DNA of 64,000 bases from Zeimonas sp046347945 (lineage in GTDB: Bacteria > Pseudomonadota > Gammaproteobacteria > Burkholderiales > Burkholderiaceae_E). The position numbers and the translations under genes are program-made. The DNA lies in contig JAXMFB010000023.1 of NCBI GenBank assembly GCA_046347945.1, forward strand, positions 1 through 64,000, given 5' to 3'. Under the pieces are notes generated by a model. That model was not told the origin of the DNA, made no database searches, and was given only the letters and a program-made list of their open reading frames with translations. Of this stretch, positions 8,422-15,455 are shown piece by piece; position 1 is the first letter of the stretch, and each line of letters opens with the position of its first letter.

Positions 8422-8880
8422 ATGCTCGGGCGCCTCGATCGTTTCGTCGAGTTCACGATTGGCGCGATCGCCGTGGCGCTGATCGCCACGGCCTTCGGCC
8501 AGGTCGTCGCGCGCTACGTGTTCGGACAGTCGTTCGCGTGGGTGCTCGAGGTCGATGTCATGCTGATGGTCTGGCTCACGATGCTGTCCGGCTACGTCGG
8601 CGTGCGGCGCCGTGCGCACATGGCAACCGACTTCCTGGTGGCGTCGCTGTCGCCCGCCTGGCGCCGGCGTGCCTCGATCCTTGCGTGGACGTTGTGCGCA
8701 CTGCTCGTAGCGATCGTCGGTTGGACCAGCCGGATCATCGTCGACTCGATGAGCGGCATGTATTTCGTCTCGATCCACGTCGAGCAGACCGTGATGTACG
8801 CGAGCCTGCCGGTCGGCATGGGCCTGATGCTGTTGGCGATCGTCGTCGAGCTGGCCGGCCTGGTGCGCGGCGGGGCGTGA
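8422..8880 (+). CDS. TRAP transporter small permease (DctQ family)
   Basis: A 152-residue membrane protein with four predicted transmembrane segments, the standard size and layout of a DctQ subunit. It couples the binding protein to the large permease. Its stop overlaps the next start as TGATG (last base of the stop is the first base of the ATG), so translation of the two membrane subunits is coupled. No separate promoter is visible between it and the binding-protein gene. Confidence 0.88.
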   Translation: MLGRLDRFVEFTIGAIAVALIATAFGQVVARYVFGQSFAWVLEVDVMLMVWLTMLSGYVGVRRRAHMATDFLVASLSPAWRRRASILAWTLCALLVAIVGWTSRIIVDSMSGMYFVSIHVEQTVMYASLPVGMGLMLLAIVVELAGLVRGGA

Positions 8881-10187
8881 TGCTTCAGCAGCTCCTGCCT
8901 TTCGGCGTCCTGATGGGGGCGTTCCTGGCGTTGCTGGCGCTAGGGGTACCGGTATTCTTCGCAATGGGGCTCGCGTCGCTGTCGTTCATCCTGGCGATGG
9001 GTGGCCAGGTCCCCTTCAACGTCCTGGCCTCGACGCTGATCCAGGGCATCGACTCGTTCGCGTTCCTGGCGATCCCGTTCTTCTTCCTCGCCGGCGAGCT
9101 GATGAATACGGGCGGCATCACGCGGCGGCTGCTGGCATTCGCGGCTGCACTGGTCGGACACATCCGCGGAGGGCTCTCCCACGTCGCGATCGTCGCGAGC
9201 ATGGTGTTCTCGGGGGTGTCCGGATCGGCGGTCGCGGACGCTTCGGCGATCGGTGGCGCGCTGATCCCCGCGATGAAGGCACAGAAGTATCCGGCCGAGT
9301 ACGCGGCGGCGGTCGTTGCGGCTGCCTCGACGATGGGGCCGGTGATTCCGCCGTCGATCGCGTTCGTGGTCTATGCGCTGGTGACCGAAACATCGGTCGG
9401 CGAGCTGTTCCTGGCGGGCGCGCTGCCCGGCCTGATGATGGGCGTCTGGCTGCTGGCTGCAGCGAGCCTGATCGCGCGGCGCCGCGCGTTTCCTTTCTCG
9501 CCGCGGGCAACCATCGCGCGCGTGTTCGAGACGCTGCGCGATGCGATCTTTGCGCTCATGATGCCCGTCATCATCCTCGGGGGGATTGTCGGCGGCGTCG
9601 TGACGCCGACCGAGGCAGGCGTGATCGCGGTGGTCTATGCCGCGCTGGTGGGCCTGTTCGTCCACCGCGAGATGCGGCTGGCCGATCTCTGGCGTGTGCT
9701 GCGCGAGTCGACGATCAACTCCGGCTTGATCCTGCTGATGGTCGCGGCGTCGGGGACGTTCTCGTGGCTGGTCGCGAACATGGCGATCGGCGATACGCTG
9801 GTGAAGTTCTTCACCTCGCTCACCGACAGCCGCTGGGTGATGCTCGCGGTCATCAACGTGTTCTTCCTGATCTGGGGTCTTGCGCTCGAGCCGCCCGTCG
9901 CGCTGGTGACGATGGTGCCGCTGCTGGTGCCGTTGGCGAATGCGTACCAGATCGACCTGATCCACCTGGGCGTGGTGGTGGTTCTGAACCTGATGATCGG
10001 ACAATTGACGCCACCGTCCGGCGTCGTCACTTTCCTGACCGCGCAGATCGCCGGTGCGCCGCTCGCCGCGGTGTTCAAGGAGGCGACGCCCTTCATGGTC
10101 GCGCTCCTCGTGGTGCTGTTGTTGATCACCTATGTGCCGGCGATCGCGTTGTGGTTGCCTGGCCTGCTGATGGGCAGGCCGGGGTAG
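8880..10187 (+). CDS. TRAP transporter large permease (DctM family)
   Basis: A 435-residue, very hydrophobic protein of the DctM family with 11 to 13 membrane segments. It should carry the sodium-driven transport path. Family landmarks include FSGVSGSAVAD near residue 117 and GGVVTPTEAGV near 240. The start was set at the ATG overlapping the dctQ stop rather than at a distant upstream codon inside dctQ. It is the last gene of the MarR-controlled run; the next gene (glutathione transferase) starts 48 bases on and may or may not be co-transcribed. Confidence 0.9.
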   Translation: MLQQLLPFGVLMGAFLALLALGVPVFFAMGLASLSFILAMGGQVPFNVLASTLIQGIDSFAFLAIPFFFLAGELMNTGGITRRLLAFAAALVGHIRGGLSHVAIVASMVFSGVSGSAVADASAIGGALIPAMKAQKYPAEYAAAVVAAASTMGPVIPPSIAFVVYALVTETSVGELFLAGALPGLMMGVWLLAAASLIARRRAFPFSPRATIARVFETLRDAIFALMMPVIILGGIVGGVVTPTEAGVIAVVYAALVGLFVHREMRLADLWRVLRESTINSGLILLMVAASGTFSWLVANMAIGDTLVKFFTSLTDSRWVMLAVINVFFLIWGLALEPPVALVTMVPLLVPLANAYQIDLIHLGVVVVLNLMIGQLTPPSGVVTFLTAQIAGAPLAAVFKEATPFMVALLVVLLLITYVPAIALWLPGLLMGRPG

Positions 10188-10235
10188 GACGGGCAGGGCA
10201 CGGCCCGGAGCGTTACGGAGAAGCAGGCGACCCCG

Positions 10236-10907
10236 ATGATCACCGTCCACCACCTGAACAACTCGCGCTCGCAGCGCGTGCTGTGGCTGCTCGAGGAACT
10301 CGGCCTCGACTACGAGATCGAGCGATACGAGCGCGACCCGAAGACGATGCTCGCGCCGGCCTCGTTGCGCGCGGTGCATCCGCTGGGCAAGTCGCCGGTG
10401 ATCACCGAGGACGGCCTGACGATCGCCGAATCCGGCGCGATCATCGAGTACCTGCTCGAGCGCCACGGCAAGGGGCGGCTGATTCCGCCCGCGGGCACAC
10501 CCGAGCGGCTGCGCTACACCTATTGGTTGCACTTCGCCGAGGGATCGGCGATGTCGCCGTTGCTGCTGAAGCTGATCTTCAGCCGCCTGCCGCGCCAGCC
10601 GATGCCCTTCGTCGTGCGGCCCGTCGTCCGCGCGGTCAGCGAGCGGGTGTTGAAGTCGTTCGTCGATCCGCAGCTGCGCGCGCACCGCGACTTCATGGAG
10701 GCCGAGCTCGGCACGAGTGCCTGGTTCGCGGGCAAGGCCTTCACCGCGGCCGACATCCAGATGAGCTTCGTCGTCGAGGCCTCGGCAGCGCGCGGCGGGC
10801 TGGACAAGCGCTACCCGAAGCTGGCCGACTGGCTCGAGCGCATTCACGCGCGGCCCGCCTATCGGCGCGCGCTGGAGAAGGGCGGGCCTTACGAGCTGAT
10901 GAGCTGA
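10236..10907 (+). CDS. glutathione S-transferase family protein
   Basis: A 223-residue cytosolic glutathione transferase. The N-terminal thioredoxin-like domain (1-80) contains the NNSRSQRVLWLLEEL segment, with a serine near residue 10-12 as the likely glutathione-activating residue, and the ESGAIIEYL element that binds the glutathione glutamyl group. The C-terminal all-helical domain runs from about 90 to 223 and includes FTAADIQMSF. Likely role: conjugation or isomerisation of an electrophilic compound. The neighbouring regulated cupin/TetR pair hints at a stress or detoxification setting, but they are separated by a promoter. Confidence 0.85.
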   Translation: MITVHHLNNSRSQRVLWLLEELGLDYEIERYERDPKTMLAPASLRAVHPLGKSPVITEDGLTIAESGAIIEYLLERHGKGRLIPPAGTPERLRYTYWLHFAEGSAMSPLLLKLIFSRLPRQPMPFVVRPVVRAVSERVLKSFVDPQLRAHRDFMEAELGTSAWFAGKAFTAADIQMSFVVEASAARGGLDKRYPKLADWLERIHARPAYRRALEKGGPYELMS

Positions 10908-10912
10908 ACCCG

Positions 10913-10968
10913 TTGACACGCGCCGGCGTCGGGCGTACGGTACCGACTAGACCGATCGGTCTAGTCGG
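10913..10968 (+). promoter_or_regulatory. sigma70-type promoter with 26-bp perfect palindromic operator
   Basis: A -35 box TTGACA (10913-10918) and a -10 box TACGGT (10936-10941) are spaced by exactly 17 bases. Directly after the -10 lies a perfect 26-bp palindrome at 10943-10968 with half-site CCGACTAGACCGA. Its core TAGACC...GGTCTA resembles, from memory, the operators of NemR/AcuR-like TetR repressors. A dimer bound there would cover the transcription start. The downstream tetR gene makes autoregulation the obvious reading. Sequence elements are seen; repressor identity is inferred. Confidence 0.8.
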
Positions 10969-11035
10969 CGGCGAGCCCCGACCCGCCGCCCCCGGGGCGC
11001 CTTCTTGGCGCGCGCTTCGACGAGGAGACACGGAC

Positions 11036-11428
11036 ATGCGGATTTCGAAAGAGAACGTGGACCTGCAGATGGCCATTCCCGGCGCGGTGATCCGCCAGCG
11101 GGCCGACTTCGGCGACGCCACCGGGCTGGGCAAGATCAGCGGCGAGGTTTTCTCGCTCGCGGCGGGCGTCGACACGACGCCGCTGTTCCAGGGGCTGGAG
11201 GGCGATTGCTGCCAGTGCCCGCATTGGGGTTTCGTGCTGCGCGGGCGGGTCACCACGACCGACGCGAACGGCGTGCAGGAGACGGCCGAGGCGAACGACC
11301 TGTTCTACTGGCCGCCGGGCCACAACGTGCGGGTCGACGACGACGCCGAACTGGTCATGTTCAGTCCGCAGCACGAGCACAAGCGCGTGATCGCCCACAT
11401 GGCCGAGAGAATCGCCGGATCGAAATAG
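11036..11428 (+). CDS. small cupin-like protein, function unknown
   Basis: A 130-residue protein with a beta-rich, cupin-like pattern. A Cys-Cys-x-Cys-x-His cluster (CCQCPHWGFVLRG, about residues 59-71) and later His residues (GHNVRV, QHEHKR) could bind a metal. It has no signal peptide and is probably cytosolic. The gene lies directly behind the palindromic promoter and immediately before tetR (no gap), so the pair is one regulated unit. It may be a ligand-handling or detoxifying enzyme induced by the compound the TetR senses. I do not recognise a named family. Confidence 0.65.
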   Translation: MRISKENVDLQMAIPGAVIRQRADFGDATGLGKISGEVFSLAAGVDTTPLFQGLEGDCCQCPHWGFVLRGRVTTTDANGVQETAEANDLFYWPPGHNVRVDDDAELVMFSPQHEHKRVIAHMAERIAGSK

Positions 11429-12004
11429 ATGGCGCACGCAACGAAGCAGCGCCTGCTCGATGCGGGTCTGGCCATGCTGCTGAAGCACGGCTACAACGAC
11501 CTCGGCATCCAGGCGCTGCTCGAGGCGACCGGCGTTCCGAAGGGCTCGTTCTACCACCACTTTCGCGACAAGGAGGCCTTCGCGCTCGAGGTCGTCGACG
11601 AGTACATGCGCAACGTGCACGCCGGACTCGACGCGTGTCTGGGCGACGAGACGGTGCCGCCGCTGGAGCGGGTGCGCGGTTTCTTCGTCGCCTCGCAGGA
11701 CAAGTATCGCCACGAGGGCTACATGGGTTGCCTGCTGGGCGGCCTGGGCCAGGAACTCTCCGGCGTGAGCGATGTCTTCCGCAGCAAGATCGACTGGTGC
11801 TTCGCCGAAATCGCCGGGCGCATCGCCGGGTGCCTCGAGGAGGCTCGCGAGCGCGGCGAGCTGCCGGTCGACTCGGACGTGAAGAAGCTCGCGGTGCTGC
11901 TGGTCGACTGCTGGGAGGGCGCGGCGCTGCGCAGCCGGCTGCGGCGCGATCTGGCGCCGCTGGGCGAGATGCTCGACTTCTACTTCGGCAAGGTGGCCGC
12001 GTAG
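11429..12004 (+). CDS. TetR-family regulator, NemR/AcuR-like
   Basis: A 191-residue TetR repressor. The N-terminal helix-turn-helix ends in the family signature VPKGSFYHHFRDKEAF (about 36-51). The ligand domain has the segment GCLLGGLGQELSGVSD, similar in arrangement to NemR/AcuR-type electrophile or acrylate sensors. Several Cys residues (70, 101, 125, 136) could be reactive. Its ATG begins right after the stop of the cupin-like gene. It probably binds the 26-bp palindrome at 10943-10968 and is released by an electrophilic or small-molecule inducer. The family is certain; the subgroup is a judgement. Confidence 0.85.
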   Translation: MAHATKQRLLDAGLAMLLKHGYNDLGIQALLEATGVPKGSFYHHFRDKEAFALEVVDEYMRNVHAGLDACLGDETVPPLERVRGFFVASQDKYRHEGYMGCLLGGLGQELSGVSDVFRSKIDWCFAEIAGRIAGCLEEARERGELPVDSDVKKLAVLLVDCWEGAALRSRLRRDLAPLGEMLDFYFGKVAA

Positions 12005-12026
12005 CGTCGAGCGGCCGCGTCGCCGA

Positions 12027-12626
12027 TCACCCGGTTTCCGCGAAGCTGTGCGCGATTTCGGCGAAGCTGTGCGCGATCTCGGGCACCTCGACCGCGGCGC
12101 CGAGTTGCCGCTCGATCTGCGCCCGCGAGATCACGCCGCGCACGCGCTCGGGCGCCGACCCCGAGGCGGCCTCGATGACCAGCAGGTGGTTGCGGCCGTG
12201 CTTCTTCAGCGTCGCGATCAGGTTGCTGACGCGCGCGCCCTTCAGCGCCTCGTAGTCGATCGCGTCGAGCATCGACAGCGGCGTCATGGCATCGGCCACG
12301 CACAGCTCTTCGTAGCGCGCGTGGCGCTGCTGCACGGCGCGCATCGGGCGGTCGCCGCGCAGGTCGGTCGTGGTGATGAGGCCTTCGAGCGACGGCATCT
12401 CGCTGACGACGAACAGCATCCGCACGCCCTGGTGGATCATGATCTGCTCGGCCTGCCGCAGCGTGGTCGTCGGATGGGTCGTCGCCGCGCGCACCTGGGT
12501 CAGGTCGGTCATCACGTCGAGGGCCGGCGAGTCGAGCGTCACCGCCGCGGTGGGCGACGGCGAGGTCTGCGCCACCGAAATGCCGGCCCGCAGGCTGCGG
12601 GCCGCAAGGGGGGAATCCGGAAGCAT
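12027..12626 (-). CDS. CBS-domain protein
   Basis: A 199-residue protein with two CBS motifs (about residues 37-100 and 108-180), the paired Bateman arrangement that binds adenosine nucleotides. The first contains VMTDLTQVRAATTHPTTTL and the second VADAMTPLSMLDAI. The N-terminal 35 residues are Ser/Ala-rich without a clear domain. The C-terminus carries an exact in-frame duplication, EIAHSFA twice, produced by a 21-bp tandem repeat. Convergent with tetR, 22 bases apart. No partner enzyme domain, so it may regulate another protein in trans by sensing energy state. Confidence 0.82.
   Translation of the reverse strand: MLPDSPLAARSLRAGISVAQTSPSPTAAVTLDSPALDVMTDLTQVRAATTHPTTTLRQAEQIMIHQGVRMLFVVSEMPSLEGLITTTDLRGDRPMRAVQQRHARYEELCVADAMTPLSMLDAIDYEALKGARVSNLIATLKKHGRNHLLVIEAASGSAPERVRGVISRAQIERQLGAAVEVPEIAHSFAEIAHSFAETG
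12040..12081. repeat. 21-bp tandem duplication in the CBS gene 3' end
   Basis: Two adjacent 21-bp copies (12040-12060 and 12061-12081) differ at a single position (T versus C). They lie in frame at the end of the CBS-protein gene and duplicate the heptapeptide EIAHSFA. One mismatch in 21 suggests a fairly recent slippage event. Confidence 0.85.
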
Positions 12627-12799
12627 GAGGGCCTCCCGATGAAAATGGGACGCAAAATCGATCCGAATGTCGTCACCTTACGCCCATTCCGGATGCGATG
12701 CCAGCCGGGGCCGGCGATCGTGCGCGCCGACCCGTTGCGCGACGGCGGCGGCGAGCCTACGCTTCCCGGCAGGCGCATCGCGAACCGCGAGGAGGCAGC

Positions 12800-14224
12800 A
12801 TGTCGGCAGTGCCCACCCCACAGGCGAGCGCCGTTTCCGGTCGCGCGCGAGGTTTTCTCTCCGGTGCGCGCGAGATCGACGACGCCGGGGTCGGCGTGCA
12901 GGGCGCGCTGCCGCCGTGGCTGCGCGGCACGCTGCTGCTCAACGGCCCGGCCCTCTGGGAGTTGCCCGGCGGGCGGCTCGAGCACTGGTTCGACGGCTAT
13001 GCGATGTGGCATGCGTTGCGCATCGACGGCGCGAGCGTGCGATATCGGAGCCGCTTCTGCGCGAGCCAGTCGTATCGGCGCAGCGTCGCGGCCGGCGCGC
13101 CGGTCTTCGGCGAGTTCGGAACCGCGAATCCGGCCAGCCTGCTCGCTCGGCTGAAGTCGCCGCAGGTCACGGACAACCCGGCGGTCGTGATGTCGCGTCA
13201 TGGCGAGCGGTGGCTGGCGGTCACCGAGGTGCCCAGCCTGACGTACTTCGATCCCCGGACGCTGCAGACGCTCGAGCGGCTCGACCTCGGACGCCGCGAG
13301 GAGCCGATGCACCTGATGAGCGCGCACGGCTTTACCTTGCCCGACGGCAGCTACCTGAACGTGGCCACGGCGCTCGGCCCGAAGTGCGAGATGAAGCTCT
13401 TCCGGCTGGCGCCGGGCGCGACGCGTCCCCGGGTGATCGGCCGGATGAGGATGCGGAAGTCGGGCTATACGCACGGCTTCGGGCTGGCGCCCGGGCATGC
13501 GCTCGTCTGGGAGACCGCGCTGCGCGCGCAGCCGCTGGCCTTTCGCTTCGGCGCGAAATCGTATGCCGACAATTTCCGCTGGGAGCCCGACGGCGGTTCG
13601 GCCATCCATGCGGTCGCGCTGGACACAGGCGTCGTGCGCAGCTGGCGCATTGCGCCGATGATGGCGTTTCACGCGACGCAGGCCTGGGCCGACGGCGGCG
13701 ACCTCGTGCTCGAGATCGCGATCTACGACGACGGCGTGGTGTTCGACGACTTGCGGCTCGAACGTCGACGCGCCGGGCTGCCGATGCGCAGCCCGACGCG
13801 TCACGTGCGCTACCGCCTGCGAGACGGGCGCCGCGACGCCGAGCCCGAGCCGATCGCGGGCGCCGCGATCGAGCTGCAGCAGGTGCATCCCGGGCGCATC
13901 GGGCGCGGCCGCGCGAGCGTTTGCTGGGGGGCCGGCAACGGAGATCGCGGCGAGTTGTTCGACTGCACGCACCGCGTCGACCTGGACAGCGGCGCGGTGA
14001 CGACCTGGCGGCGCCCGGGCGCCACGCACCTCGAGCCGCTGTTCGTGCCGCGACCGGGCGGCTCGGCCGACGACGACGGTGTGCTGCTCGTGCCGACGCT
14101 GGCCGATGACGACGAGACGACCGTGGTCGGCGTCCTGGATGCGCGCACGATGAACTGCGTGGCCGAGCTGCGCGCGCCGCAGATCGTGCCGTTCGGCTTT
14201 CACGCGGCGTTCCAGACGGTATAG
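12800..14224 (+). CDS. carotenoid oxygenase family protein
   Basis: A 474-residue member of the carotenoid cleavage oxygenase (RPE65/BCO/lignostilbene dioxygenase) family, a seven-bladed propeller with a non-haem iron. The four iron-binding histidines fit at His176 (SAHG), His225 (YTHGFG), His291 (FHATQAW) and His468 (FGFHAAF, near the C-terminus). The start ATG has a GAGGAGG ribosome site; the longer frame upstream is rejected. No carotenoid biosynthesis genes are present in the window, so the substrate could equally be a stilbene or other phenylpropenoid. The gene is monocistronic and ends in a hairpin at 14226-14254. Confidence 0.85.
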   Translation: MSAVPTPQASAVSGRARGFLSGAREIDDAGVGVQGALPPWLRGTLLLNGPALWELPGGRLEHWFDGYAMWHALRIDGASVRYRSRFCASQSYRRSVAAGAPVFGEFGTANPASLLARLKSPQVTDNPAVVMSRHGERWLAVTEVPSLTYFDPRTLQTLERLDLGRREEPMHLMSAHGFTLPDGSYLNVATALGPKCEMKLFRLAPGATRPRVIGRMRMRKSGYTHGFGLAPGHALVWETALRAQPLAFRFGAKSYADNFRWEPDGGSAIHAVALDTGVVRSWRIAPMMAFHATQAWADGGDLVLEIAIYDDGVVFDDLRLERRRAGLPMRSPTRHVRYRLRDGRRDAEPEPIAGAAIELQQVHPGRIGRGRASVCWGAGNGDRGELFDCTHRVDLDSGAVTTWRRPGATHLEPLFVPRPGGSADDDGVLLVPTLADDDETTVVGVLDARTMNCVAELRAPQIVPFGFHAAFQTV

Positions 14225-14225
14225 C

Positions 14226-14254
14226 GGCGCCGCCCGCGTACGGCGGGCGCCGCC
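14226..14254. terminator. GC-rich hairpin between convergent genes
   Basis: CGCCCGC (14231-14237), a five-base loop and GCGGGCG (14243-14249) form a perfect stem. It extends by four pairs (GGCG with CGCC) past one C-C mismatch. It sits just after the carotenoid-oxygenase stop and before the convergent gene remnant. No U-run follows, so intrinsic termination is uncertain. Confidence 0.4.
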
Positions 14255-14260
14255 GACGGG

Positions 14261-14460
14261 CTACGTCTCGCCGGTGCGGGCCGCCTCGAGCGCGGCGATG
14301 TCGAACTCGACCATCTTCATCATCGCGTCGGCGGCGCGTTTCGCGCGGGCCCGATCGGGGTCGGCGTGATTGCGCCCATCGTGGTGGGCACGACCTGCCA
14401 CGCGAGCCCGTAGCGGTCGCGCAGCCAGCCGCACTGCCCGGCGCGATCGATCACCGCGCA
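14261..14460 (-). pseudogene. 3' remnant of a PhnB-like VOC protein, frameshifted
   Basis: Two minus-strand frames together resemble the C-terminal end of PhnB/VOC-family proteins. The upstream piece reads AGQCGWLRDRYGLAWQVVPT (about 14385-14450), matching the usual GQCGWxxDxxGxxWQxVP block. The downstream piece, in another frame, reads DPDRARAKRAADAMMKM followed by the normal ending and a TAG stop at 14261. A frameshift near 14340-14375 joins them, and the N-terminal two thirds of the gene is missing. This fills most of the only gene-free stretch above 300 bases (14225-14551); the rest holds no feature I can name. Confidence 0.65.
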
Positions 14461-14551
14461 CAGGCATCGTGGGTCGACAGCGGGCTCTGACGCATAATCG
14501 GCCGGGCACCGTCCGGCGGCAGCGCCGGCGCCTCGTTCGGAGACCGGTTTC

Positions 14552-15433
14552 ATGCCCCAGCCCCAGCCCGCCATCCTGCTGCCGGTTCCGGCAGTCGCCC
14601 GCTACCTGTTCTTCGTCGCCACGCCCGGCGCCGACCTGCGCGGCGCACTGCAGACGCTCGCGACGCTGGTCGACGGCGAGCACTGCGTGGCCGGGCTCGG
14701 GGCGCCGCTGGTCGCGTCGCTGGGCGCGAAAGTCGCGGGCCTGCACGGCTTTCCCGCGCTGCAGTCCACGCGCCTGTCCATCCCGTCGACGCCGACCGAT
14801 CTGTGGCTGTGGCTGCGCGGCGACGACCCCGGCGAGCTCTTCCATCGTTCGCGGCGCATCGAGGAGGCGCTGGCGCCCGCATTCCAGCTGATCGAACTCA
14901 CGTCGGCGTTCCGGCATCGCGATGGCGACGACCTCACCGGATACGAGGACGGCACCGAGAACCCGAAGGACGACGACGCCGTCGCCGCAGCGATCGTGGC
15001 CGAGGGCGGCGCTGCGCCTGCCGGCTCGAGCTTCGTCGCGGTGCAGCGCTGGGTGCATCGCTTCGACCTGTTCGACGCGATGTCGCGAGACGAACAGGAC
15101 GCGACCTTTGGCCGTCGCCGCGACGACAACGAGGAGATCGACGAGGCGCCGCCCTCGGCGCACGTCAAGCGCACGGCGCAGGAGAGCTTCGATCCGGAGG
15201 CGTTCGTCGTGCGCCGCTCGATGCCCTGGTCCGACGGGCAGCGCGCCGGGCTGGTGTTCGTTTCCTTCGGAAAGAGCTTCGATGCGTTCATCGCGCAATT
15301 GAAGCGGATGGCCGGGCTCGACGACGGGATCGAGGATGCACTGTTCCGCTTCACGCGCCCCGAGACGGGCGGCTATTATTGGTGCCCGCCGGTGCGCGAC
15401 GGCCGACTCGACCTGTCCGCGCTGAAGCTCTGA
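14552..15433 (+). CDS. DyP-type haem peroxidase
   Basis: A 293-residue dye-decolourising peroxidase, cytosolic and without a signal peptide. The family motif GYEDGTENP spans residues 130-138, with the catalytic Asp133 of GxxDG. The proximal haem ligand is likely His204, and a distal Arg lies in the VVRRSMPW segment (about 219-226). It uses hydrogen peroxide to oxidise phenolic or dye-like substrates; the physiological substrate is usually unknown. The length fits the shorter bacterial DyP class (YfeX-like). The wax-ester synthase gene follows 22 bases later and may be co-transcribed. Confidence 0.88.
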   Translation: MPQPQPAILLPVPAVARYLFFVATPGADLRGALQTLATLVDGEHCVAGLGAPLVASLGAKVAGLHGFPALQSTRLSIPSTPTDLWLWLRGDDPGELFHRSRRIEEALAPAFQLIELTSAFRHRDGDDLTGYEDGTENPKDDDAVAAAIVAEGGAAPAGSSFVAVQRWVHRFDLFDAMSRDEQDATFGRRRDDNEEIDEAPPSAHVKRTAQESFDPEAFVVRRSMPWSDGQRAGLVFVSFGKSFDAFIAQLKRMAGLDDGIEDALFRFTRPETGGYYWCPPVRDGRLDLSALKL

Positions 15434-15455
15434 GGCCGGCGGCGCGGGAGACGAC

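Noticed and set aside
10943..10968. The 26-bp palindrome as a transcription terminator of the glutathione transferase gene
   Set aside because: It lies right after a well-spaced -35/-10 pair, has no loop or U-run, and precedes a tetR gene, so an operator fits better.
14320..14574. Stand-alone small gene on the minus strand before the DyP gene
   Set aside because: Only its middle shows VOC-family similarity; its start lies within the DyP gene and the rest continues in another frame, so it is a remnant.
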